64,000 nucleotides of DNA from Pseudoselenomonas ruminantium (GCA_015058655.1 SVBX01000007.1:1-64000), one strand, 5' to 3'; numbered from the stretch's first letter, positions 22,653 through 31,230 are shown. The notes: generated from the sequence alone by a model not told the origin. Numbers and translations are program-made.

Positions 22653-22737
22653 GTGCCAGACAGGATAGCACAAGTGCCACAAAATCCAGCGGGTTCTTGC
22701 TATAGTACCTATAGCCACTTTTGAAAAACTCTATCAA
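22627..22737 (-). CDS. 36-residue membrane peptide, convergent overlap
   Basis: TTG 22737 follows GGAGGGGGCGGAG, the same leader as two other leftward genes. The product (MIEFFKSGYRYYSKNPLDFV ...) has a hydrophobic helix at residues 18-35. Its last 26 bases overlap the 3' end of the rightward 22287 gene. The repeated leader supports it; the short length keeps confidence moderate. Confidence 0.5.
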   Translation of the reverse strand: MIEFFKSGYRYYSKNPLDFVALVLSCLALIAAFAKG

Positions 22738-22742
22738 CTCCG

Positions 22743-22805
22743 CCCCCTCCTTTCTTCCGGCGCACTATTCCGACAGGAACGTCCTACCCTTTGTCGAATA
22801 CCTCC
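22743..22805. repeat. Duplicated leader element, copy B
   Basis: Shares 19 bases with copy A at its start, 28 bases with copy C (CCCCCTCCTTTCTTCCGGC plus GCACTATTC), and again a 30-base stretch with copy A (27 of 30 alike) that ends CGAATACCTCC. Relative to copy B, copy A lacks GCACTATTCCGA. It lies between the leftward 36-residue gene and the rightward 22830 gene. Confidence 0.75.
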
Positions 22806-22829
22806 TTGTTTGGAAAGGAGGTGATTTTC

Positions 22830-23024
22830 ATGGCTGAAATGTGTTCTGGGGATATTGTTTACTGTCTGAAAACCGATAATCCCAACCGCCCTCTTGTGCT
22901 TACCCATTATGAAGATGGTACTGTTGGCGTGGATTGCCTTTTTCTGAAATGCCCCTTCTTAGAGAAGTGTCAGCTCTCTAAGAATCCTGTGGTTCGTGAC
23001 TATCTTTCCCGTTTGAATCTCTAG
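22830..23024 (+). CDS. Small cysteine-containing protein
   Basis: A 64-residue protein starting at ATG 22830 with AAAGGAGGTGATTTT before it, an almost full complement to the 16S anti-SD. It has five cysteines (MCSGDIVYC ... DCLFLKCPFLEKC), suggesting a small metal-binding domain. The last 47 bases overlap the leftward gene at 22978. Opposite to the early operon, so it may be a lysogenic gene. Unknown function. Confidence 0.6.
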   Translation: MAEMCSGDIVYCLKTDNPNRPLVLTHYEDGTVGVDCLFLKCPFLEKCQLSKNPVVRDYLSRLNL

Positions 23025-23271
23025 GGTCACAGAAGTTTTCATATTTGGGCTTGTAATACCAGCACCACGGTTCTGGCAGTTCCGGCACGATTCCCGTTTC
23101 AAGGTCTAGGTTGCATTGTACCCGCAATGTAACCTGGGCCACTCTTTTTTCCATGGAATTCATTTCCACCTTGAATGCCGTCACCCGTGGGACACGCCTG
23201 CCGTCTATGTAGACTTCTGCAATAGGCCCCTCTGTCTTAATCCTGAGGTTTGCCAGGGGTTCTTCCTTCAT
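22978..23271 (-). CDS. First leftward early gene, unknown function
   Basis: A 97-residue protein, first gene after the leftward promoter at 23387-23415. Beta-rich N-terminal part (IAEVYIDGRRVPRVTAFKVE, RVAQVTLRVQCNLDLE), then a Trp/Tyr/Cys-rich end. Resembles short phage proteins with one beta-sandwich-like domain, but I do not recognise the family. ATG 23271 follows AAGGAGGGGGCGG in copy C of the repeated leader. Confidence 0.65.
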   Translation of the reverse strand: MKEEPLANLRIKTEGPIAEVYIDGRRVPRVTAFKVEMNSMEKRVAQVTLRVQCNLDLETGIVPELPEPWCWYYKPKYENFCDPRDSNGKDSHEPQDS

Positions 23272-23274
23272 CCG

Positions 23275-23302
23275 CCCCCTCCTTTCTTCCGGCGCACTAT
23301 TC
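23275..23302. repeat. Duplicated leader element, copy C
   Basis: Matches copy B over 28 bases (CCCCCTCCTTTCTTCCGGC and GCACTATTC). Here it is the leader of the first leftward gene and ends in an 8-bp hairpin arm. Confidence 0.75.
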
Positions 23303-23336
23303 TTAGAATAGTGGTATAATGCCCCGTTAGGGGCAT
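23295..23336 (-). promoter_or_regulatory. Two hairpins in the leftward early leader
   Basis: CACTATTC/GAATAGTG (23295-23302 and 23306-23313) and ATGCCCC/GGGGCAT (23319-23325 and 23330-23336) would form in the 5' untranslated RNA of the leftward transcript. No T run follows either. They may govern message stability or translation of the first early gene. Confidence 0.5.
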
Positions 23337-23340
23337 TGCG

Positions 23341-23375
23341 TTACGCTTAACGGCGTTTTAATCCATTTAGCGTAA
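23341..23375. promoter_or_regulatory. Immunity operators O4 and O3
   Basis: O4 (23341-23355, minus orientation) reads CGCCGTTAAGCGTAA and O3 (23361-23375, plus) reads ATCCATTTAGCGTAA. With O1 and O2 they fit one consensus, NNCCRTTWAGYGKAA. They lie downstream of the leftward promoter start, where bound repressor would block elongation. Confidence 0.65.
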
Positions 23376-23386
23376 TTTTTATATAT

Positions 23387-23415
23387 AATATATTACACTA
23401 AACGGAATATGTCAA
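23387..23415 (-). promoter_or_regulatory. Leftward early promoter with operator O2 in its spacer
   Basis: TTGACA (23415-23410), a 17-base spacer and TATATT (23392-23387). The spacer contains operator O2, TTCCGTTTAGTGTAA (23407-23393). This near-consensus promoter faces the lytic genes; occupation of O2 should shut it off directly. Confidence 0.8.
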
Positions 23416-23425
23416 CATTTTCTTC

Positions 23426-23454
23426 TTGCACTTTTCCGTTAAGTGGAATAATAT
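23426..23454 (+). promoter_or_regulatory. Rightward repressor promoter with operator O1 in its spacer
   Basis: TTGCAC (23426-23431), a 17-base spacer and TAATAT (23449-23454), 23 bases before the repressor start codon at 23478. The spacer contains O1, TTCCGTTAAGTGGAA (23434-23448). The mirror of the leftward promoter; O1 would give autoregulation. Confidence 0.75.
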
Positions 23455-23477
23455 TGTATGTAAGGAGGTGAAAAATT

Positions 23478-23975
23478 TTGGAAAAAAATTTTATAAACAC
23501 CCAAATAAAGGCTCTTCGCAAGGCCAAAAAGCTAAATCAGGCCGAATTTGGTGAATGCATTGGATTGAAAACAAGCGCCGTCAGTAAAATGGAGCAGGAA
23601 GGAAGCACCGTCACTGAACAAAACATCCAGATGATCTGTCAGCGCTTCAATGTTCGCCGCGCATGGCTGGTGGATGGCGAAGGGGAAATGTTCGATTCCC
23701 CGGAAAATTCCCTGTTTGCCAGCTTCGCCAAGGAGTACAAGCTCACCCCGGCAGAGCAGAACGCGGCCCGCTTCCTGCTCACGCTCTCATCAGAGGAACG
23801 GCAGCAGATGCTCAAGTATGTCACCATGCTGGCCGATGCCATCAATGTCGGTGCCCAGGATGCAGCCAAGATTGATGCAGAGGTGGAGGCATACCGGCAG
23901 GAACTGGAAGCAGAACAGGCAGCCCCTAAAGGGAAGTTACATCGCTCAGAGGATACAGACGGAATCATTGCATAA
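23478..23975 (+). CDS. Phage repressor (XRE/CI-like)
   Basis: A 165-residue protein with an N-terminal XRE helix-turn-helix (RKAKKLNQAEFGECIGLKTS, then AVSKMEQ). The remainder is a helical region, not the LexA/CI peptidase fold, so there is no sign of RecA-driven self-cleavage; induction may follow another path. TTG 23478 follows AAGGAGGTG. It faces four 15-bp operators and a divergent lytic promoter, which makes it the likely immunity repressor. Two terminators follow. Confidence 0.85.
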   Translation: MEKNFINTQIKALRKAKKLNQAEFGECIGLKTSAVSKMEQEGSTVTEQNIQMICQRFNVRRAWLVDGEGEMFDSPENSLFASFAKEYKLTPAEQNAARFLLTLSSEERQQMLKYVTMLADAINVGAQDAAKIDAEVEAYRQELEAEQAAPKGKLHRSEDTDGIIA

Positions 23976-23979
23976 GAAA

Positions 23980-24011
23980 AAGGCCCCCGCTACCCAAAGC
24001 AGGGGCCTTTG
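23980..24011 (+). terminator. Terminator after the repressor gene
   Basis: AAAGGCCCC...GC pairs with GC...GGGGCCTTT; an A run precedes and TTTG follows the stem. The first of two tandem hairpins that isolate the repressor from the integrase. Confidence 0.75.
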
Positions 24012-24040
24012 CTACAGTATGCGATTTTCCTGGCACCAAA

Positions 24041-24074
24041 AAAGGCCGCCCACAACCATAGGCGGCCCTTTTGA
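24041..24074 (+). terminator. Second terminator before the integrase
   Basis: AAAAGGCCGCC (24041-24051) and GGCGGCCCTTTT (24062-24073) form a stem with flanking A and T runs, so it may work in both directions. Confidence 0.7.
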
Positions 24075-24253
24075 AAGAAGAGTTGATCCTTTTCGGCAGT
24101 AATCCTATTGCAAGGCCCCGGCGGGAAGGGATATCCACCGGGGCGCTTGCTAAACCCTCTAACCTCTGGGTATGGAGAAATAGCCTATTGATATTATAGC
24201 CCTTTCTCCCTGCCCTGTCCCGATTTCAAGAAAAAATTTCAGAGGTGATTATC

Positions 24254-25426
24254 ATGGCTCATTTCCGCAAGCGTGGCAATAGCTGGTATTTCATCGCACA
24301 GGGCGGGATAAATCCCAAAACTGGAAAGTACATCCAAATCCAGCGTGGCGGGTTCAAGACAAAGAAGGAGGCCCAGGCGGCGGCAGCAGAGGCCCAGCTG
24401 TCTGTGGACAGCAATTCCTTTGTGGCCAATAGCGCCGTCACCTTCAAGGACTTTGCCGCCGAATGGCTAAAGAGCTACGCCTTGAATGTGAAGAAAAGCT
24501 CCGTGCGGATCCGGCAGCATCAGGTTTCCCTCATGTGCGAGGTGCTGGGGCAGATTCCCCTGCAAGCCATCAATCCCAGGGTATACCAAAAGGCCCTGGA
24601 CACTCTCATCAGAAGCGGCTTTTCTGCCAATACCATTTCCGGGGCGCATACTGCCGCCCGCATGGTATTCAAGCGGGCCTGTGAATTCTATGTCCTAAAA
24701 GACGATCCTTCCCGCTTTGCCCGCCCTCCCCGCCGGCAGTCAAGAAGCATCCAGCAGATTGATAGCGTCCCCCATTATCTGGAAAAAGGCCAGCTCCAAG
24801 GTTTCCTCAAGGCCGCCCAGGATAACGGCCTTGCCGGTGACTATGCTCTCTTCATGCTCCTGTCGTATACAGGCATGAGGGTAGGTGAGCTCCTGGCCCT
24901 CACCTGGCAGGACATAGACATGAAGGCGGGCACCATCAGCATTTCCAAAACTCTCTACATGCCCGACAATAACGCCGGGCATTATGAGCTGGTGCCGCCC
25001 AAGACGGTTTCCGGCTATCGGGTGATAGATGTGCCCCCGGAAGTGATAGCCGCCCTCCGTGATTGGCGCAAGGATTACGCCTTGGAGAAAATGCGCTGGG
25101 GCAATGATTGGCATAGTGACTATGACTTTGTTTTCCCTGCCACCAATCGCCACGGCTACCCACGCACCCAGAAGCTCATCCAGCTGCGCATAAACCGCCT
25201 GCTGAAGTTCTGCCCCCTGCCCGTGAAGGTCACGCCGCATGTCTTCCGGCACACTCATATTTCCCTGCTGGCAGCCGCCGGGGTGCCCCTCCATGAGATA
25301 ATGGACAGGGTGGGCCAGACAGACGATGAAACCACCAAGCGGGTTTATCTCCATGTCACCCAACACAGGAAGAAAGAGGCCAGCCGCCTCTTCAGCAACT
25401 TCATGCAGTCAGCCGAAAATGAATAA
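24254..25426 (+). CDS. int: Tyrosine-family phage integrase
   Basis: A 390-residue site-specific recombinase. An AP2-like arm-binding start (RKRGNSWYFIAQGGINPKTG), a SAM-like core-binding domain (about 62-160) and a catalytic domain with Arg 209 (TGMRVGELLAL), HVFRH at 329-333 and Tyr 365 (TKRVYLHVT) are all present, so it looks active. ATG 24254 follows AGAGGTGATTATC. It is the last phage gene before groEL, so attR should lie just to the right. Confidence 0.95.
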   Translation: MAHFRKRGNSWYFIAQGGINPKTGKYIQIQRGGFKTKKEAQAAAAEAQLSVDSNSFVANSAVTFKDFAAEWLKSYALNVKKSSVRIRQHQVSLMCEVLGQIPLQAINPRVYQKALDTLIRSGFSANTISGAHTAARMVFKRACEFYVLKDDPSRFARPPRRQSRSIQQIDSVPHYLEKGQLQGFLKAAQDNGLAGDYALFMLLSYTGMRVGELLALTWQDIDMKAGTISISKTLYMPDNNAGHYELVPPKTVSGYRVIDVPPEVIAALRDWRKDYALEKMRWGNDWHSDYDFVFPATNRHGYPRTQKLIQLRINRLLKFCPLPVKVTPHVFRHTHISLLAAAGVPLHEIMDRVGQTDDETTKRVYLHVTQHRKKEASRLFSNFMQSAENE

Positions 25427-25438
25427 ACATGCAGAAAA

Positions 25439-25463
25439 AAGGCACCGCGCGAAACGGTGCCTT
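25439..25463 (+). terminator. Terminator after the integrase
   Basis: AAGGCACCG (25439-25447) pairs with CGGTGCCTT (25455-25463); A-rich before, TAAATTTT after. It lies 12 bases after the integrase stop. Confidence 0.8.
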
Positions 25464-25553
25464 AAATTTTCTTGAAAAAATTCTTGCCAAAATCTTGCCA
25501 AATGGCTTTCTAATCTTCGTCAGCCCTTATGTGGCAAGGCTTTCCAGCCTTTA
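25464..25553. other. Probable right attachment region with integrase-arm-like repeats
   Basis: Between the integrase terminator and the groEL stop there are 90 bases with no gene. CTTGCCAAA occurs twice, 11 bases apart (25483-25491 and 25494-25502), and a reverse TTGCC lies at about 25533-25537 within GTGGCAAGG. Phased short repeats next to an integrase often bind its arm domain. The core cannot be fixed because the left phage end is outside the window. Confidence 0.5.
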
Positions 25554-27179
<1,626 letters not shown>

Positions 27180-27209
27180 TCATATTACCTCCATTTTAGG
27201 TTCGATTTC

Positions 27210-27491
27210 TCAAAGTACAGCTAATATATCGCTCTCGCGGATGACCAGATAATCCTTGTCATCAACCTTGACCTCGGTACCGGAATATTTAGAGAAGAGG
27301 ATGTCGTCGCCAACCTTGACTTCCATCTCAGCGCGCTGGCCATTGTCCAGAAGCTTGCCTGCGCCTACAGCCACTACCTTGCCCTTCTGGGGCTTCTCCT
27401 TGGCCGTATCCGGCAACACAATGCCGCTGGCAGTCTTGACATCGCCCTCGGAAACTTCAATGACAACTCTTTCGCCCAATGGCTTAATCAT
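27210..27491 (-). CDS. groS: 10-kDa chaperonin GroES
   Basis: A 93-residue co-chaperonin with the normal start ([17 protein letters not shown]), mobile loop ([17 protein letters not shown]) and end ([15 protein letters not shown]). Forms the heptameric lid of GroEL. First gene of the operon; AGGAAG at 27504-27499 is the likely ribosome site. Confidence 0.98.
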   Translation of the reverse strand: MIKPLGERVVIEVSEGDVKTASGIVLPDTAKEKPQKGKVVAVGAGKLLDNGQRAEMEVKVGDDILFSKYSGTEVKVDDKDYLVIRESDILAVL

Positions 27492-27533
27492 ATTTATCTT
27501 CCTCCCATATAGAAATATACAAGATTCAATCTG

Positions 27534-27560
27534 TTAGCACTCACTGGAGTCGAGTGCTAA
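27534..27560. promoter_or_regulatory. CIRCE operator (HrcA binding site)
   Basis: TTAGCACTC, nine bases, GAGTGCTAA: a perfect match to the CIRCE inverted repeat. HrcA binds it and represses groESL until heat stress. It overlaps the expected transcription start about 10 bases after the -10 box. Confidence 0.97.
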
Positions 27561-27571
27561 TCACAGGTATT

Positions 27572-27600
27572 ATGATAACGCTTGAACATCAAAAAGTCAA
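27572..27600 (-). promoter_or_regulatory. groESL promoter
   Basis: TTGACT (27600-27595), 17 bases, TATCAT (27577-27572), a sigma-70-type promoter directly before CIRCE. Confidence 0.75.
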
Positions 27601-27627
27601 TAAGTAAAATAAAAAAGTCAAAAAAAC

Positions 27628-27669
27628 AAAGGCATCCAATCCTGCACCAGGTCAGAATTAGATGCCTTT
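27628..27669 (-). terminator. Terminator of the ANTAR gene
   Basis: AAAGGCATC (27628-27636) pairs with GATGCCTTT (27661-27669), with more pairing inside (AAT/ATT, CTG/CAG). On the minus strand it is followed by a T-rich stretch (GTTTTTTTGACTTTTTTA), separating the ANTAR gene from groESL. Confidence 0.75.
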
Positions 27670-27691
27670 GCCAAATCTCGTCTGTTAATTC

Positions 27692-27783
27692 GCAAGTGGC
27701 GCAGGCATAGCAACGCTTCACTTGAGATTTTTCCTGCGGAAAAATTTCACACGTTACGCTTATGCTATGCCTGCGCCACTTGC
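27692..27783. repeat. 92-bp palindromic element with 21-bp perfect arms
   Basis: GCAAGTGGCGCAGGCATAGC plus A (27692-27712) is repeated exactly as its complement at 27763-27783. The 50-base centre contains a second hairpin, ATTTTTCC/GGAAAAAT (27727-27745). It lies between the ANTAR gene and its terminator, with no open frame. A related segment (GGCATGGCAGCGCTTCACTTG) is seen at 38073-38098. Could be a repeat element or a structured RNA. Confidence 0.7.
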
Positions 27784-27849
27784 TTACTGAGCTTCAACTA
27801 GAGCGCGGTGGAAAACTCCACTAGAACGCCCTATATCAAATATATAAAC

Positions 27850-28413
27850 TTACACCTTGCCGCCTGTGGCCTTGATGATAGCCTCTGCCACAGACTTCAC
27901 CGTCAAACGCTTGTACATGGCATAGCGCTGGATGCGGCGGTGGGCTTCCTGCTCGCTCATATGATGCTTCTTCATGAGGATGCCCTTGGCTTGGTCAAGG
28001 ATTTTCCTGAGGGCCAGCAGATCGCGCAGTTCCTCTGCTTCCTGACGGAGGCCTTCGGCCTCTTGCCACCTGGCGGTTGCTATGGCAAGGGCCGTGAGGA
28101 TTTCCTCATCCTCCGCCCCCTCGGACAGGCAGCCGTAAATGCCCAGCGCAGCCAGTCCGGGCGTTGCCTTCCCCAGTACCAGGACTGGGAACAGCTTCGC
28201 CAGCTTGGCGATATTGGCTGTATCTGCCAATTCCGCCCCCAGATGCACCAGCACCACCCCCGGCCTGCTTTCCTTTGCCAAGGTCTCAGCTACATCAAGA
28301 TTCCCCGACTCTCCGGCCAACTCGAAACCAGCCTTCTTGAAAAGGCTCTTATATCGGAGCCTCAGACGGTACTCCGATTCAATCAGCAAAACCTTGGGCA
28401 TTTCCTGGGGCAT
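27850..28413 (-). CDS. ANTAR-domain regulator (RNA-binding antiterminator)
   Basis: A 187-residue protein: an N-terminal receiver-like domain (VLLIESEYRLRLRYKSLFKK, with an acidic pocket only partly conserved), a helical linker, and a C-terminal ANTAR domain with LDQAKGILMKKHHMSEQEAH and RIQRYAMYKRLTV. ANTAR proteins bind paired RNA hairpins and prevent termination, in known cases in nitrogen and ethanolamine use. No such target operon is visible nearby and no sensor kinase neighbours it. The typical phosphorylated Asp is uncertain here (VVLVHLGAE replaces the usual VVLLDI). Confidence 0.9.
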   Translation of the reverse strand: MPQEMPKVLLIESEYRLRLRYKSLFKKAGFELAGESGNLDVAETLAKESRPGVVLVHLGAELADTANIAKLAKLFPVLVLGKATPGLAALGIYGCLSEGAEDEEILTALAIATARWQEAEGLRQEAEELRDLLALRKILDQAKGILMKKHHMSEQEAHRRIQRYAMYKRLTVKSVAEAIIKATGGKV

Positions 28414-28469
28414 GTGCTCATCCCTGTCCTTTACTGTAGAAACTGCTGCATATCATCTCTTATCTCAAT

Positions 28470-29507
28470 TTATTTATCGGTAAGCGTAAGCCCTGGTACG
28501 GCGTTCAGATAATGGTCGCTGAAAAGCCCCGCCTGTGCCTGATAGTAGCCACGGCAGGCGATCATGGCGGCGTTGTCAGTGCAGAGGATCTTGCTGGGAT
28601 AGGAGAACTTCACGCCCCTCCTGCCTGCTTCTTCTCTGAGCCTTGCCTCCAGGCCGCTGTTGGCAGCCACGCCGCCTGCCAGCACCAGGGTGTTTCTGCC
28701 TGCTTCCGCCACGGCTTCGAAGGCCTTGTGGGTCAGCACCTCGATGACAGAATGCTGGAAAGAAGCAGCAATGTCTGCCTTGTTCAGCTCATGGCCCTTC
28801 ATCTTCTCGCTGTTGATGTAGTTCAGCACCGCTGACTTCAGGCCGCTGAAGCTGAACTCATAGTTGCCCTTTTCCTCCAAAGCCCGAGGGAAGTCAATAG
28901 CCAGAGGATTTCCCTCCTTGGCCAGGGCATCAATGCGGGGGCCGCCTGGATAGGGCAGGCCCATGACCCGGGCAATCTTGTCGAAGGCCTCTCCTGCCGC
29001 ATCGTCGCGGGTCTGGCCCATCATGCGGAACTCATTGTAGCCCCGCACATCCACCAGGGCCGTATGTCCCCCGGATACCACCAGAGCCATGAAAGGCGGC
29101 TCTAATTCCCTATCCGACAGGAAGTTGGCAAAGATATGCCCTTCCAGATGATTCACGCCGACGAGAGGCACCTCCAGAGCATAGGCCAGGGATTTGCCTG
29201 CCGACACTCCCACCAGTAGAGCCCCCACCAGTCCGGGGCCGTAGGTGACTGCCACCTGGTCGATATCCCCCAGGTCTACGCCTGCTTCCCGTATGGCCTC
29301 GTCAATGACGGGCATGATATTCACGATATGCTTGCGGGAGGCAATCTCCGGCACCACTCCGCCGAATTTCTGATGAATGGGTATCTGGGTGGAAATGATA
29401 TTGGAAAGGATCTCCCGCCCCCCTCTGAGCACCGCTGCCGAAGTCTCATCGCAGCTAGACTCAATCCCCAGGGTCAGGATTTCCTTCTGGTCTTTCTTTT
29501 CAGTCAA
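28470..29507 (-). CDS. tsaD: tRNA t6A threonylcarbamoyltransferase TsaD
   Basis: A 345-residue protein. TTG 29507 is preceded by AGGAG eight bases away and matches the family start (ILTLGIESSCDETSAAV); longer starts enter the rimI gene. Metal-binding HLEGHIF and the SGGHTALV loop are present. It transfers the threonylcarbamoyl group to A37 of ANN-decoding tRNAs, together with TsaB and TsaE, encoded in the same operon. Confidence 0.96.
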   Translation of the reverse strand: MTEKKDQKEILTLGIESSCDETSAAVLRGGREILSNIISTQIPIHQKFGGVVPEIASRKHIVNIMPVIDEAIREAGVDLGDIDQVAVTYGPGLVGALLVGVSAGKSLAYALEVPLVGVNHLEGHIFANFLSDRELEPPFMALVVSGGHTALVDVRGYNEFRMMGQTRDDAAGEAFDKIARVMGLPYPGGPRIDALAKEGNPLAIDFPRALEEKGNYEFSFSGLKSAVLNYINSEKMKGHELNKADIAASFQHSVIEVLTHKAFEAVAEAGRNTLVLAGGVAANSGLEARLREEAGRRGVKFSYPSKILCTDNAAMIACRGYYQAQAGLFSDHYLNAVPGLTLTDK

Positions 29508-29529
29508 GTCTAAAGCTCCTATCAGTACA

Positions 29530-29988
29530 TCAAATCTTCGTGTTCCACATGATGATGGCATCTTCCCCGTTGTCCTGATAATAACGGGGACGGCGCCCAG
29601 CTTCCTTGAAGCCGTAATTCCTATACAGGGCCAGCGCGGGTTCATTAGAGGGACGCACCTCCAATGTAAGGGCAGTGACTCCCTTCTCCTTCACTCGTCT
29701 TATGAGCTCTGCCATCATCTCGGTGCCCACATGGCGGCCACGATAAGCCGGTGCTACCGCCACATTGGTAATCTGGGCCTCTTCAAAGGAAATCCAGCAA
29801 CCAACATAGCCTATGACCTGCTTCTCTTCAGGAGCCTCTTCATCTATAGCCAGGAGATACAGGGTATGTTCATTGGCAGCTTCCCGCCAAAATGATTCCC
29901 TGGACCAGGGCATGGCAAAACAGGCCTTCTCCACGGTTTCCACTGCAGCTGCATCCTCTGGCACCATTTCGCGAAAGTTTACATTCAT
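29530..29988 (-). CDS. rimI: Ribosomal protein S18 alanine N-acetyltransferase RimI
   Basis: A 152-residue GNAT acetyltransferase with acetyl-CoA loop VAPAYRGRHVGTEMM and the C-terminal ALYRNYGFKEAGRRPRYY. It overlaps tsaB by four bases and precedes tsaD by 22; the tsaE-tsaB-rimI-tsaD order is common in Firmicutes. N-terminal part (VPEDAAAVETVEKACF) fits RimI. The substrate is assumed from family. Confidence 0.93.
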   Translation of the reverse strand: MNVNFREMVPEDAAAVETVEKACFAMPWSRESFWREAANEHTLYLLAIDEEAPEEKQVIGYVGCWISFEEAQITNVAVAPAYRGRHVGTEMMAELIRRVKEKGVTALTLEVRPSNEPALALYRNYGFKEAGRRPRYYQDNGEDAIIMWNTKI

Positions 29989-30716
29989 GCTTCTGCAGCC
30001 TTCCCCTCTGCCGCCTCAGGGTGACGCTTCTCCCAAAGCACCTCCGCCTCGCTGCGGCGGATATAGACAGGCTCCATATCCATCACATTGCCAACTTCGC
30101 CTGCAGCCAGCTTCCTGAGCCCCACCTGCGCCACGCAGGCTGCTCGGGGCATGACTAAATGCGGCGGTGCCAGGGCAACATTTTCCGGCAATTCCAGCTT
30201 GCCAGCAATTTTCTTTGGCACCACATCGCCCAGCAGCACCACAGGTCCATTCATTTCACTGCAGGAAGCTGCCACTTCCCGCAGTCCAGCCACGGTTATC
30301 TCATCCATGGCCTCCATATGTCCTTCCTGGAAGCAAAAGCTCTGGCGATAAGCGTTGCCCTTCTGCGCATCGAGCAGAGTCATGACACGCACTCCCGGCA
30401 CCGGATAATGCCAGGCCAGCGCCTCAAGCGTAGGCACTCCGATGAGGGGCAGCTTCAAGGCATAGCAAATGGCCTTGGCTGCAGCCAAACCGATACGAAG
30501 TCCCGTAAAGGAGCCAGGTCCAAGGCTTACAGCCAGACCATCCAAATCTTCTTTTTCCACATTTGCCATCTTAAGCACCTGCTCAATATGGGGGAGCAGT
30601 GTTTCAGAATGGGTCAGGCGGGCCTGCATGGTAAGTTCTGCAAAGAGCCGCGTCTCAGAGGCCACAGCCACGCTTGAAACCTGGGTGGCTGTATCAATGG
30701 CCAGAACTACTGACAA
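29985..30716 (-). CDS. tsaB: tRNA t6A modification protein TsaB
   Basis: A 243-residue ASKHA-fold protein beginning MSVVLAIDTATQVSSVAV, with SLGPGSFTGLRIGLAAAKAI. TsaB is the regulatory partner of TsaD, lacking the metal-binding histidines. It overlaps tsaE (23 bases) and rimI (4 bases), so the genes are translated together. Confidence 0.95.
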   Translation of the reverse strand: MSVVLAIDTATQVSSVAVASETRLFAELTMQARLTHSETLLPHIEQVLKMANVEKEDLDGLAVSLGPGSFTGLRIGLAAAKAICYALKLPLIGVPTLEALAWHYPVPGVRVMTLLDAQKGNAYRQSFCFQEGHMEAMDEITVAGLREVAASCSEMNGPVVLLGDVVPKKIAGKLELPENVALAPPHLVMPRAACVAQVGLRKLAAGEVGNVMDMEPVYIRRSEAEVLWEKRHPEAAEGKAAEA

Positions 30717-31173
30717 AGGTCTCCAACTCCTTCAAAAAATCCTTGTTTTCTTCGCCGATAGAAGAAAAGGTGAGCCTGCGGCCCGTCTCACTGAGCCGTT
30801 CTATGGACACTTCCACATAATCGTCGGGCATTGACTCCGGGAACTTGTCAGGCCACTCAATGACTACAATGCCCTCAGGCTCCTCCAAATATTCGTAAAA
30901 GCCGATTTCCTCAAGCTCCTCTTCCGATTCCAGACGGTAGAGGTCGAAATGGTAAATAGGGCAGATGCCCTCATATATGTTCATCAAATTGAAGGTGGGG
31001 CTGGTGACTTCTCCCTCTACCCCCAAAGTCCTTGCCAGACTCTGGACAAAAAGGGTCTTGCCTGCGCCTAAATCACCCTCCAAGCACAGCACGGTTCCCT
31101 CGCGAATCTTCTGGCCCAGCTTATCAGCTAGGTCAGCAGTTTCCTCAGGGGAATTGGTTGTACATGTAAACAT
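30694..31173 (-). CDS. tsaE: tRNA t6A modification ATPase TsaE
   Basis: A 159-residue P-loop protein with Walker A GDLGAGKTLFVQSLA, SPTFNLMNIYEG (switch) and FHFDLYRLE-like text (IYHFDLYRLESEEEL). Drives cycles of the TsaD-TsaB complex by ATP hydrolysis. ATG 31173 follows AGGAGAG. First gene of the tsa operon. Confidence 0.95.
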   Translation of the reverse strand: MFTCTTNSPEETADLADKLGQKIREGTVLCLEGDLGAGKTLFVQSLARTLGVEGEVTSPTFNLMNIYEGICPIYHFDLYRLESEEELEEIGFYEYLEEPEGIVVIEWPDKFPESMPDDYVEVSIERLSETGRRLTFSSIGEENKDFLKELETFVSSSGH

Positions 31174-31230
31174 AACTTTTTATCTCTCCTATTTTGATAG
31201 ACAGTGAAATCAGTCTCCATTCAACTTTAC

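Noticed and set aside
22790-22800. TTTGTCGAA resembling a Spo0A box in the duplicated leader
   Set aside because: One short match by chance is likely; no sporulation genes are visible and the second copy differs (TGTGTCGAA).
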